A stretch of DNA of 64,000 nucleotides from Willaertia magna (lineage: Eukaryota > Heterolobosea > Eutetramitea > Acrasida > Naegleriidae), in contig CADWAF010002301.1 of NCBI GenBank assembly GCA_902984215.1, positions 1-64,000 of the forward strand, given 5' to 3'. The notes under the pieces are model-generated. The model was given only the letters and a program-made list of their open reading frames with translations. It was not told the origin of the DNA and made no database searches. This document shows positions 30,190 through 40,149 of the stretch, piece by piece (position 1 is the stretch's first letter; every line of letters starts with the position of its first letter). A program made the position numbers and the translations under genes.

Positions 30190-30493
30190 ATTTTTATAAT
30201 TTATATTTATTTACGCATTATATTTATTAATTACAACAAAGATATTTTAAAAACACTTACAGAATAAGCTAACTTTTAAAAACTTTGTTAAACTTTATTT
30301 TAAAATAATAAGATAAGACCAAAAAACAATGTCAGTACACATTGGCGCTTTTATTTTTTACAGAAAAAATAAGGCATAATAGTGAACGTTAACACAAATT
30401 TAGGACTAAATTTTAATTATTTAATATATATTTATTCTTATAAGAGTATATATCGTTTAATTATTTAAGTTTATTTAAATATTATGTAATAGT
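30190..30493. other. Intergenic A/T-rich region
   Basis: About 304 bp between two plus-strand genes, presumably carrying the 3' end of one and the promoter of the next. No ORF, RNA gene or repeat supported. Confidence 0.4.
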
Positions 30494-32633
30494 ATGTCTT
30501 CCAAGCCAACAAATAATAACAATGACGGAAGAGTTTCTAGCATTAAGGTTAAACCTTTAACAAGAAATTCTAATAGAGTTAGGGCAAATAGTAGTAATAA
30601 TACTAATAATAATAACAATAGTAAGACTAATAATATAGCAAGAACTTCCAGTAATGCTTCAGTAGAAAATCCGAATACTAATAATAATAATATATTAACG
30701 AATAATATTAATTTTGATCACTCTAGTAGTAATTCAAATTTAACTTCTTCTATACATAATGATGATTTATCAGAAATTGAGGTTTTAAGAAAAGAATTGG
30801 AAAATGTTAAGGGTCAATTAACGAATAGTGAGACTGAGAAAGAAACTTATATATTTCAAATTGGAGAATTAAAGAAAAAGAGCAAAAGAGATTTAGAGCG
30901 ATTAGAAATTGAATTACATGAAAGGAAAGAAAAACAACAGTACATGGAAGAGAAATTAGCTAGAGTAGAACTAATTGAAGAAGGTATTATTAAATTATAT
31001 TTGGAAATGAAAGATAGAAGTCATGAAGTAGTTTTAGGAACGGATGAAGAAATTAAGGAAATTGAATTAAAAGAAAAGGAAGAATTGAGGAGAGAGAATC
31101 CATTGGTTGTTTTAGATAGATTAAAGGCTAATCTTCGTACTCTTCTAGTTTTTAAAGATGACTATGAAAATGAATTAAAAGATCAAATTAGAAGAAGGAA
31201 AACAGAGGCTGAGTATAAAGTAGTAGAATTAAAGGCAAAGATTGAACAAATTGTAAGTTTTTACATAATTTTGTTACTGATATATTTTAAACAAATTTCG
31301 ATTGCAGGAAAAGGAAAAAGAAGAATTACAAGAAACTGCTAAGAAAGCCATCCAACTTAAGGATGAAACATTAAGATTTCAAAAATTAAGTTCAGAAAAG
31401 TATGCTGAAGATATTAATAAATTAAAACAAGAAAACTCAATGTTGGCAGGAGAAATCTTAAAGAAAGAAGGGGACATTGATAAACTACATGAAATGTTGG
31501 ATAGAAGAGATGCTATATTAAGGCATAGAGAAGTACAAATGATGGAGAAGACACAATTAGAAAGTAAAATTAAGAATGACGAAAAAAAACATCACTTTGA
31601 CATTAATAGAGAAAAATCAGAAAAATTTAAACTTATGAAAAAGTATGAAAGTGATTTATCTTATTATAAGAAATTAGAAAATGAGAAAAAAGAATTAGAG
31701 GATCAAATTGGACTATTAAAAGCACAAGTTCATTCTTTTAAACATAATGCAAGTAGACAAAGAGTTCAAGAATTAGAGCAAGAAAATGAAAGATTAAAAC
31801 AAAAGGTATCTACAACCACAGGAGATTTGAGTAAATCAAATACTGAATTAAAATCGTTAAGAATACAAGTTGATAATTTAATGAAATCACAAATCGAAAT
31901 GAAACAACAGTACTTGAAGATTTTTAATGCGCACACAGAAGAAAAAAAGAAAAGGAAAGAACAAGAAAAAGAAGCTATTAGGCAACAAATTGAAAAACAT
32001 TTCCATGAAAGTTCCGAAAGAAATCCACAGTTGGCTTCCTATTATAAAAAGAAATTAAAGGAGAAGGAGAAAGAGGTTGAAGATTTACATAAAAGAGTTA
32101 AAAGATTAATCTTACTTAAACATCAAGATACTCAAGTTGAAAAACAACACGAGGTGACAAAGAATAAATTAATAGGAGAAATAGCTATGTTGAAAAATCA
32201 AGTTTCAAGAGTAATACCAGAATTTGAACAGTCAAGCGTTCCTGATGGCGAATTACTAAGGAGAAATACAGAGCTAGAGCAAAAATTGAGAGACTACGAA
32301 AATGTTGTTTCCCTTACTGTAAGTCAAAGTTCAGCATTAGCACACAATTCTGACTTGGATTCTTCATTGGAGGAAACCACCTTAGATAGAGGAACAAATT
32401 CATCTTTCGGTAATAGCTTTAATTCCACATATTCTGCACCTAAAACAACAGGGTTTAAACCAACTAGACCCCAATCAGCAGCTAATTATAAAAAACCTCC
32501 AAACTCTCCTAATAACAATAATAGACCATTTAGTGCCGGTCCTATACGTCCCTCTAGCGCTAAGAAGATGAAAATAGGCTCATCTAGAAGTACAATTAAG
32601 ATTGGTACGCTCACAGGTTCTAAAGATATCTAG
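30494..32633 (+). CDS. Long coiled-coil protein, two exons
   Basis: 694 aa from exons 30494-31252 and 31308-32633, joined in phase 0 across a 55-nt GTAAGT...CAG intron. Residues 1-95 are Asn-rich low complexity. From ~95 to ~600 the sequence is nearly all heptad-repeat coiled coil with Leu at core positions and many Glu/Lys (EVLRKELENVKGQL, RVQELEQENERLKQKV). The C-terminus contains RPQSA, RPFSA and RPSSA motifs in a basic Ser/Pro-rich tail, which I have seen in ciliary and basal-body proteins. The family is not identified. A structural or scaffolding role at the cytoskeleton is plausible. Length and register suggest a rod-like parallel dimer, but that is inference. Confidence 0.65.
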
Positions 32634-32663
32634 ATTGGAAGTCATAAAAAAGATAACAAAAAA

Positions 32664-33740
32664 ATGTCTAAAGAGATTATGGCTTGTAGGCTACTCAAAG
32701 GTAAATCAATCGGGATTGTGAAGAGAAATTTGTTTTCGGCGAATTATAAGACTACAAACAGTTGGACCGCTTCGTTACAAAAACGTGCTTTCTGTACTGC
32801 ACGAAATTTGTTGAGGAATGAAAAGCCAGTGGACAATTTACAAAGTGTAAAGGAAGAGAAACCAACAGTTAGTGAAATGGGATTAAAAGAACGTTTAAAG
32901 TTATTTGGGATAAGTATATTTGGTGGTACATTCGGAGGAACTGTTGGATTGGGAGGTAATATAGTCCTAGTGCCTCTTGTCTCCCAACTATTTTCACACA
33001 GAATGACTACAAAACAAGTTGTGGCCACCTGTTTGGTAACAGTTGTAACTGCTGGTTTTATAGGTTCGATGACATTATACTTTGTTGGAGGAAAATCTGT
33101 CGATTTAGTGGCAGCCTCTATTATAGCGTTGACAGCCTCTTTAACAGCTAGATTTGGAGTTAAGCTTTCCTCTACATTGCCAGACAGATCATTAAAATTT
33201 ATTTTAGCTTTCTTTATGTTGTTCATTGCGCCTTTAGTGGGTTTAATTAAGAAAGATGAGTCAGGCGAAGAAACTAAGAAGGAAGAAAATGCCTCAACAG
33301 AACCAAAGCTAATTGAGGATTTAAAACTACCACAAACACAAGAATTACTGTCTTTAATTGGCCTTGGTTCTTTGGTTGGGATTGCTAGTGGCTTACTAGG
33401 TGTTGGTGGTGGGGTTATGGCTGTTCCAATGCTATCTTTCTTGTGGCTCAGTGACAAATCACCTGTGAAAAGAAAAGAAGCAACACAACAGTTAATAATT
33501 GGTACATCTTTAGCTGCCATGACAGTACCTAGTGCTGTTGCCTTATACGCCCATTATACTGTGGGTAATGTAATTCTCCCTTTAGCTCCAATATTGGTTG
33601 GGGGAAGTTTCATTGGTGCTTTTATTGGTGCAAAAATAGCTACTGAAATGGATGAAAAAACCTTAAAGAATGTATTTGCAATAACCATGTTATTATTAGG
33701 AGGAAGACAATTTTATAGGGCATTGTTTGTTAAGAAATAG
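32664..33740 (+). CDS. TauE/SafE-type membrane carrier, mitochondrial presequence
   Basis: 358 aa. Residues 1-45 are basic, without acidic residues after the first few, and contain the presequence-like LQKRAFCTARNLL, so import into mitochondria is likely. The membrane part has the internal repeat of the TauE/SafE family: GGTFGGTVGLGGNIVLVPLV (~91-110) and GIASGLLGVGGGVMAVPML (~238-256), each followed by further hydrophobic helices. Bacterial members export sulfite, sulfoacetate or related anions; the substrate here is unknown. Between the halves (~200-225) is an acidic loop. A mitochondrial TauE/SafE protein suggests an anion carrier that is not part of the usual mitochondrial carrier family. 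Confidence 0.75.
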   Translation: MSKEIMACRLLKGKSIGIVKRNLFSANYKTTNSWTASLQKRAFCTARNLLRNEKPVDNLQSVKEEKPTVSEMGLKERLKLFGISIFGGTFGGTVGLGGNIVLVPLVSQLFSHRMTTKQVVATCLVTVVTAGFIGSMTLYFVGGKSVDLVAASIIALTASLTARFGVKLSSTLPDRSLKFILAFFMLFIAPLVGLIKKDESGEETKKEENASTEPKLIEDLKLPQTQELLSLIGLGSLVGIASGLLGVGGGVMAVPMLSFLWLSDKSPVKRKEATQQLIIGTSLAAMTVPSAVALYAHYTVGNVILPLAPILVGGSFIGAFIGAKIATEMDEKTLKNVFAITMLLLGGRQFYRALFVKK

Positions 33741-34046
33741 ATTGTAGATAGTCAATTAAGGACTATACAACATTGTATATCCCCCAAACTTAACTATGTA
33801 TGTCTTCAAATTTAGAATTTGTTAATGATTAAAAAGTAAAAGATTACAACTTCTAAAATCTTAACCTTGGTAAACAGCTGTGGGTGAGCGCGCAAATATG
33901 AAACACCTTTAAATTTGTTGCAAGTTTGTTTTTGGTTTAATGTGAATAATTGTTTGCTTTGTTAAAAGTGTTTGTGTCTATTTTCGTTCTTCACAAAACC
34001 AAAAAAAATTGTAAAGTCGGCGAAGACAATCACACAAACAACAACG
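33741..34046. other. Intergenic region before MDR-type reductase
   Basis: About 306 bp. It includes a 25-codon in-frame stretch (33972-34046) without an ATG that is probably 5' UTR. A GC-richer patch GTGAGCGCGCAAAT stands out around 33883-33896. No gene seen. Confidence 0.4.
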
Positions 34047-35120
34047 ATGAAGACAAAGAGAATAGTGTTGTCAACCCATCCTAGTGGAGTACCGAAAGAA
34101 AATAATTTTATTTTACAAGAAATAGATGTAGATACACACTTAAAAGATAATGAAATTTTAGTTGAATTATTACAAGTTAGTGTAGATCCAATTTTACGTA
34201 TTAGAATGAACCCTAACCATCATTTCAATAAAACAAATGAAAATAATAAATTAAGTGGATTTGGAGCGATTGAAATTGGGCAAGATATAGATAATTATTC
34301 AATTATTAAAGTTATTAGTTCAAATCATTCAAATTACAAAAAAGATGACATTTTAGTTGGTTTATCAAATTGGCAATTAATTCAAAAATTAAAAATAGAA
34401 GATATTAATCGTTATCAAAAAGTTGAAGATTTAAATGTACCACTATCTTACTATTTAAGTGTCATTGGTAAACCAGGATTAACTGCCTATTTTGGTGTAT
34501 TAGACATTTTAAATGTAAAAGAAGGAGAGACTTTTGTTGTATCTGCAGCTTCAGGCAGTGTTGGCTCAATAGCTGGACAAATAGCTAAACTGAAAGGATG
34601 TTATGTTATTGGGATAACTGGAGGTGAAGAAAAGGTTGATGTATTAAAGGAAATTGGGTTTGATCATGTTATAAATTATAAGGTTTGTGAAAATAATTCT
34701 ACAAAATTAGTTGAATTATTAAAAGAAGTTTGTCCTAAAGGGATTGATTGTTATTTTGATAATACAAGTGGATTTATATTAGATGCTGTAACTTCATTAA
34801 TGAATGAAAGAGGAAGGATTGCTTTTTGTGGTTCAATTACTGCTTATAATACGGATTGTCCAAATCCTTTTGAAACGATAGATGTTGGACCAAGGTTGAC
34901 ACAAATATATATTTTAAAACAGTTAAAAGCTCAGGGATATACTGTGTCATCTTATGCAAGTCAATTTTCAAAGGCAATTAAGGAAATTGAAGGTTGGATT
35001 AATGAGGGAAAGATAAAAGTATTGGAAACTATAGATAAGGGATTTGAAAATATTCCAAAAGCTTTTGTTAAATTATTTAATGGTGACAAAATTGGAAAAA
35101 TAATTGTTGAAATAAAGTAA
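34047..35120 (+). CDS. MDR-family NADP-dependent oxidoreductase (PTGR-like)
   Basis: 357 aa from ATG 34047. Medium-chain dehydrogenase/reductase without the zinc-binding Cys/His pattern. The catalytic-domain part has VSVDPILRIRMNP (the family's S-V-D-P-x-x-R-x-R/W motif), and the cofactor domain has VVSAASGSVGSIAGQIAKLKG, an AASGxVG NADP-binding loop that is shared by leukotriene B4 dehydrogenase/prostaglandin reductase (PTGR1) and alkenal reductases. A downstream MNERGRIAFCGSITAYN block also fits. The likely role is reduction of alpha,beta-unsaturated carbonyls in the cytosol. The substrate cannot be fixed from sequence. Confidence 0.85.
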   Translation: MKTKRIVLSTHPSGVPKENNFILQEIDVDTHLKDNEILVELLQVSVDPILRIRMNPNHHFNKTNENNKLSGFGAIEIGQDIDNYSIIKVISSNHSNYKKDDILVGLSNWQLIQKLKIEDINRYQKVEDLNVPLSYYLSVIGKPGLTAYFGVLDILNVKEGETFVVSAASGSVGSIAGQIAKLKGCYVIGITGGEEKVDVLKEIGFDHVINYKVCENNSTKLVELLKEVCPKGIDCYFDNTSGFILDAVTSLMNERGRIAFCGSITAYNTDCPNPFETIDVGPRLTQIYILKQLKAQGYTVSSYASQFSKAIKEIEGWINEGKIKVLETIDKGFENIPKAFVKLFNGDKIGKIIVEIK

Positions 35121-35716
35121 TAACAATGAATCAAATCTCACACAGAAAGCTTAGATTATGGGTACCTTGAAGAAAAATTATTTTTCAAAACTTTTTTAAG
35201 TAAGATTTTAAAATAGGTTAATTCTATTAATTTTTTAATAGTGATTAACATTATAAATTAATTTAAATAAAGTAATATTAATTTTTAAATCATAAAATTT
35301 TTTAAATAAATTAAATAAAAAAGATAATTTAAATTAGTGATAATAATATTAAATTTCTTTTTTATTTCATTAAATAAAAATTATAATTATCACTTTTAAA
35401 TTTTTTTATCAATAAATTATATAACAGTAAACATAAACAGTTTGTAATATTATTTAAAATTTTTTTAGTTTTTATAATAATAAAATTTGATTTCATTTTT
35501 ATTGTTTTGTTTGTTAAAAAAATATTATTTATATTATTTCTTTTTTGTTTGTTAATTTTAAAATATTTAAATTAAAAAAAATAAATAAAAAAATAAAGAT
35601 TTATTTATTAATATTATTTATTAATTAAAATCTACTTAAATAAAAACTACTAAAATCTATTATTTTTTTAAAGAAAGTAAAAAATGTTTAATAAATATCA
35701 AGTTCTATTTATTTTA
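35121..35716. other. Very AT-rich convergent intergenic region
   Basis: About 596 bp between two converging genes, made almost entirely of A and T with long homopolymer runs, especially 35160-35700. This is the most base-skewed stretch in the window. No coding sequence, RNA gene or terminator-like hairpin stands out. It probably contains both 3' ends. Confidence 0.5.
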
Positions 35717-38701
35717 TTAATAATTAATAAAATCAATTTTACTTGAAGCTAAAAAGGTCTTAGTCACACTCAAATACTCATCATATGTTAAGTATTGCAT
35801 TAATTCCTCTTTAGTATGTCTTTCATTAATTTGTACCCAAAATTTAACTAATGCTCTCTTGCATGCCTCAACTAATGCAGGATAAGGACTATTTCTATCA
35901 ATAACAAAAGATTTTTGAAAATCTAAAACATTCTCTGCAGTTAAACCATTAATAACAATCTCTTGACATTGTTTACAAACAGGATGGTGAACATCTAAAC
36001 CATAAAAAGACCACAACTCTAAAAATCCAACAGCATTACTTGAATCTACTTCAACCTTTTCAGTATATAAGAATTCTATTAGATTTCTTTGTGCCTCTAT
36101 TTCTGAATCTTCACCAGTGTCATAAATTTCAATAGTAGAAGCTGTCATATCACTCATTCCAGAAGAGAATTTCAACTTAAAGAAATCACTCTTAGCACTT
36201 AATATTGCTCTATGAGCTTTAATTATTTGTTTACCATCTCTATCTAATAATAATGTTACATCACCCATCTTATCTTTATTTATTTGTGTGTCTCTATATA
36301 ATTTCTTTAAATCTTCATGAAAAGTAGATGGTGGAATAGTTATGTCAGATTTCTCTAAATAATAATATTTCTCACCTTCTAATAATAATTCCATTAATAA
36401 TTCTCTGGAAAGTTTATCATGATTATTAATATCTGAAAATTTTGATATCTTTTCTGTTTTTTTAATAAATGCAATACAATGTTTATATAATGATTCTAAA
36501 AGTGGATGACTTTTAAATTCTTGTAATGATTCTAAAACTTGAACAACTGTTTCTTTTGAAATTATATTTAATGTATTCTTTAATATAAATTTAACTAATC
36601 TATCTATACTATTAGTAGTGCTATTATTATTACCACTACCCACTGTTGTTGATGTCATTGCATCTGAATTATTATTATTACTCTTTTCAGCTATCCATAC
36701 TAATGTAGTCAAATTTAATTGTAAATCATCAATTACAGCTGAATCTTCACTTAATATGTCAGTATATACAAATTTTAATATTTGTTTCACTGCTTTACTA
36801 CTTAGAGAAGATGATAAATCAATAATTCTTCTTCTTATTGTTGTGGTATTATTACTTTTTAATTTATCTTGTTTTCTTTTCTTTAAAGGTGGTTGATTAT
36901 GATCATCAAATATATTTTCACCTGCCCCATCATTTAATAATTCAGGTGTTAAATCTGCATCTTCTTCATCAGTTTCTTCTTCTGTACCACCTTCAATGAC
37001 CATGTTTGAATTATTATTATTATTTAAAGGTGAAGAATTATTATTATTACTGTTGCTTGGTGGGCTAATCGCAACCTCTTTTGTTTCAAATTGATTAAAT
37101 ACACCAACTCTATATACAACAAAATCAAAACAAATAGGTATGTGTACACCATCACTACAGATAATTTCAGCATCAAATAGATGTTGATTATGTGGGTTAT
37201 CAAAATCTAATAATTTACCAAAACTTTCAGTAAAATCTTCAACTGAAATATCACTATCTTCACATTCAATCATTAATGAATCTCTACCACAATATACAGC
37301 ATATACTCTACGATTAAATACTCTTGTGAATTTATCTAAACGAGTTAAATCACTAGTTCCAAGTTGACCACATTTATTACTGCCAGCAAGAAACATTTCA
37401 TTCTTATCTGTAATTAAAATAGTATAATATGAATAACAATATAAATCTTTAACGAAATGACTTGATAAATTTGATTCAGAGATTTGTACTTGTGTAAATT
37501 TAAATACACGTGGTGTAGAATCTCCCAATGATAATTGACCATCTCCATTTCTTCCTGTAACATATACTTTACCTGATTCTGTTAAGAATGCAGAATGATG
37601 AAACCCACATCTAACTGTTTTAATCTCTTCACCAATTGGTAGTAATGTTACCTTTACAGGTACATTTACATTTGGTTTATTTGTAGTCTTTGGTGGTTCA
37701 AAACCAAGTTGTCCATTAACTGTAGTACCACAACCCCATATCTCACCAGTGCTAGTCATAAATAAAGTATGGAATTCACCACAATCTATAGAGATAACAT
37801 TCTTATGAATAAAACCAGCAGGCGCACTAACAACCCTTAAACTTTTTAAAGAAGCAGCATCTAATCCAACACCAAGTTGACCTCTTGAATTATCACCACA
37901 AGCAAATAAACCAATCGTAGTTTTTATAAAAGTATATTCTGAACCACACGCAGCAAAACTAGCCTTTCCCATAATTCCAGGCATCTTTATGGGAACAAAA
38001 TGTATTACATTAATTGTAGGTAAAGACATCTGACCAGTTTTATTCTTTCCACAAACCCAAACATTATCAACAGCATGATCTGTAATAAATATTGTATGAT
38101 ATCTACCACACTTAACATCAACAATATCCCCTTCCATTAAATTTTGAGGTAATGTTATTTGAGTAAAAGTATAAATATTTTTACTTGTTGAACGATAACC
38201 AAGTTGTCCGTATGAGTTTTTACCACAAACAAATACTTCATTATTTTTTGTAATTAAAATTATATGATAATGTCCACATGCAATTAATTTAACATTTTTT
38301 GGTGTGATTACATCATGTTCTATTTTTGTAAATTGTTGGATTTTATCACCAACGGATTCTCCTTGGCCAATCATACCATAAACATTACTTCCAGTTGAAT
38401 AGAAACTTGTGGAAGAAGGTAGGTTTGTTGAAGAAAAGATATTTAAATTACTATTATTATTAAAAGTTAAATTACTACTACTTCCAGCGTTATTAGTTGT
38501 CGGCATGAAAAATTCATCATCTTCTATAACGAAAACATCATTATTATTTTCCAATGTTCTTTTCTTCTGTTTTGTTCTTCGCGCAACATTATATAAACCG
38601 CTTAGATTTTTAAAATTATTACTCAAATTATTATCATCTCCTCCATTTCCATCATTTCCACTTCCCGAAAGCCCTGATAGACTTGTTCTAAGGTTTGACA
38701 T
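35717..38701 (-). CDS. RCC1 propeller with two BTB domains
   Basis: 994 aa from the ATG at 38701; an upstream TTG-start reading is ignored. About 100 Asn/Ser-rich residues lead into seven RCC1 repeats (~100-490), for example CGHYHIILITKNNEVFVCG and CGSEYTFIKTTIGLFACGDN. The first BTB (~509-690) is broken by an Asn/Asp-rich insertion. A C-terminal BTB starts at ~814 with GDVTLLLDRDGKQIIKAHRA, then SAKSDFFKLKFSSGMSD, followed by BACK-like helices. BTB domains recruit Cullin-3 and act as substrate adaptors, and the propeller would bind the substrate. Family precedent is RCBTB1/2 and LZTR1-like double-BTB proteins. Cul3 partnering is expected from the family but not shown here. Confidence 0.85.
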   Translation of the reverse strand: MSNLRTSLSGLSGSGNDGNGGDDNNLSNNFKNLSGLYNVARRTKQKKRTLENNNDVFVIEDDEFFMPTTNNAGSSSNLTFNNNSNLNIFSSTNLPSSTSFYSTGSNVYGMIGQGESVGDKIQQFTKIEHDVITPKNVKLIACGHYHIILITKNNEVFVCGKNSYGQLGYRSTSKNIYTFTQITLPQNLMEGDIVDVKCGRYHTIFITDHAVDNVWVCGKNKTGQMSLPTINVIHFVPIKMPGIMGKASFAACGSEYTFIKTTIGLFACGDNSRGQLGVGLDAASLKSLRVVSAPAGFIHKNVISIDCGEFHTLFMTSTGEIWGCGTTVNGQLGFEPPKTTNKPNVNVPVKVTLLPIGEEIKTVRCGFHHSAFLTESGKVYVTGRNGDGQLSLGDSTPRVFKFTQVQISESNLSSHFVKDLYCYSYYTILITDKNEMFLAGSNKCGQLGTSDLTRLDKFTRVFNRRVYAVYCGRDSLMIECEDSDISVEDFTESFGKLLDFDNPHNQHLFDAEIICSDGVHIPICFDFVVYRVGVFNQFETKEVAISPPSNSNNNNSSPLNNNNNSNMVIEGGTEEETDEEDADLTPELLNDGAGENIFDDHNQPPLKKRKQDKLKSNNTTTIRRRIIDLSSSLSSKAVKQILKFVYTDILSEDSAVIDDLQLNLTTLVWIAEKSNNNNSDAMTSTTVGSGNNNSTTNSIDRLVKFILKNTLNIISKETVVQVLESLQEFKSHPLLESLYKHCIAFIKKTEKISKFSDINNHDKLSRELLMELLLEGEKYYYLEKSDITIPPSTFHEDLKKLYRDTQINKDKMGDVTLLLDRDGKQIIKAHRAILSAKSDFFKLKFSSGMSDMTASTIEIYDTGEDSEIEAQRNLIEFLYTEKVEVDSSNAVGFLELWSFYGLDVHHPVCKQCQEIVINGLTAENVLDFQKSFVIDRNSPYPALVEACKRALVKFWVQINERHTKEELMQYLTYDEYLSVTKTFLASSKIDFINY

Positions 38702-39062
38702 TCGTAAAAAAGACGGTTCTAGTTGTTGATGGAGGTATTTTTTTAATTTTTTTTTATTTGAAAAAATTGCATTTTTAAATCCAAAAGCAATTCTTGGTTG
38801 TGGGTGATTGTTTAATCGGCAATGGAAGAGCAAGGATGTAAATAAGATGTAATACTGGGGTGGCGCATAAAACGTGAAGTAAAAATTGGTTGTAATTTGG
38901 AAAGTGAGTTTTTAAATTTTTGTGGTTTATGATGTAGATTTTTGATGGGAAAATATTTTACATCGCCCAGAAAACTCTTAAAAGAACAAAAAACTAGGGG
39001 TTTTTATTAATCAATTTTAAAAAAAACAATTAATTAACAAATAATTAACGGTCGGTTTGATA
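38702..39062. other. Divergent intergenic region
   Basis: About 361 bp between the RCC1-BTB-BTB start and the TALE homeodomain start, presumably both promoters. A TTG-started extension of the RCC1-BTB frame reaches 38833 but lacks an ATG. No other feature seen. Confidence 0.4.
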
Positions 39063-39620
39063 ATGTCTTTAAACTTGCAATTGAACTACGACGAATTGAG
39101 CAGATTATTAGATTTACTACCATTCTTAAATAACATTAAGGAGGTGTCATTACTAAGCGATATCGAAACCAACTTATTAGAGACAGATGAAAAGTTTAAG
39201 CAAGAGTTGGCAATGTTAGAGAAGCAATGTAGAAGTGAGATACAAGTGGTTGAAGTAACCAACTGCCACAAAAGAAAGAAAGAAAAGGATTATGACTCAT
39301 CAAGTTCACCTACTTGTTTAAAGAAAAGAAAGAGATCCAAGTTTACTAAAGAAGACAAAGAAGTACTAATCAATTGGTTAAAAGAACATGAAGATTATCC
39401 TTATCCAAATGAGAATGAGAAGCAAATGTTATTAGAAAGAGTTGGCATGACAAAAGAACAATTAGAGACATGGTTTGTTAACAATAGAAAGAGATTACTT
39501 CCAGGTAAAAAGTCAAGAAAAACACCTGCAATGCTAGAATGTGAGAAATTTAAACAAAAATTGGTTGAGAAAATGGCTGTAGAAACACCTAGCCCAACAT
39601 TACACAACATCTCACAATAA
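39063..39620 (+). CDS. TALE-class homeodomain transcription factor
   Basis: 185 aa from the ATG at 39063. The homeodomain spans about 89-152: KRSKFTKEDKEVLINWLKEH, then DYPYPNENEKQML and LETWFVNNRKRLLPG. The DYPYP insertion is the three-amino-acid loop extension that defines the TALE class, and the recognition helix carries WFVNNRKR with the invariant Asn. Only a short N-terminal helical region precedes it; there is no KNOX or BEL domain that I recognise. A homeodomain of this type would bind DNA in the nucleus and often acts as a heterodimer. The targets are not known here. Confidence 0.9.
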   Translation: MSLNLQLNYDELSRLLDLLPFLNNIKEVSLLSDIETNLLETDEKFKQELAMLEKQCRSEIQVVEVTNCHKRKKEKDYDSSSSPTCLKKRKRSKFTKEDKEVLINWLKEHEDYPYPNENEKQMLLERVGMTKEQLETWFVNNRKRLLPGKKSRKTPAMLECEKFKQKLVEKMAVETPSPTLHNISQ

Positions 39621-40149
39621 TAATTATAAACATTTAGGTGATGCCTGCCTCTGCCTCTGCTTATTGGTTATCTTTTATAAGGTTTAAGTACCGCTTATGA
39701 AAGAAATCAAAAGCATCTATCCCTTACACCCCAACCTCATGTATCCTTCATGTAACAACAATTAATGTAAATAAACAAAATTTATTCACAACAAAAAAAC
39801 CAAGTGCCTCTTTGTCCAAAATTAAAAAATTCTAAATTTAAAAAGAGAAATGAAAAAGCTGAAATTTACTCAAAAATAAAAATTAAAAAAAAAAATTTAA
39901 AAAAAAAACTACAAAAAAAATAAAAATACATCTCACCTTGTAACATAGCCTTCAGGCTCACTTTTAAATTCGATCATAGACTACCTTTCCTATTGAAAAT
40001 ATAATTCTAGTAAATCTACAACATAAAAACAACTTAAAACCAAAGGAAAAGCTTTTTTTCTTTAATCCGTTAGAAAGTCTAACCTTTACGCATCCGTATT
40101 TTTTCATTAAAAAAAACTTTAAATACTCCGATAAAATTAGTAATCCGCA
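39621..40149. other. Intergenic region between two nuclear-protein genes
   Basis: About 529 bp. A short CT-containing stretch (GCCTGCCTCTGCCTCTGC, from about 39644) is followed by long A-rich runs (39830-39930). I see no ORF, RNA gene or repeat that I can support. Confidence 0.4.

Noticed and set aside
32744..33520. 258-codon minus-strand frame opposite the TauE/SafE gene
   Set aside because: The plus strand has a complete, homologous membrane protein; the reverse frame is a by-product of Gly- and Val-rich codons.
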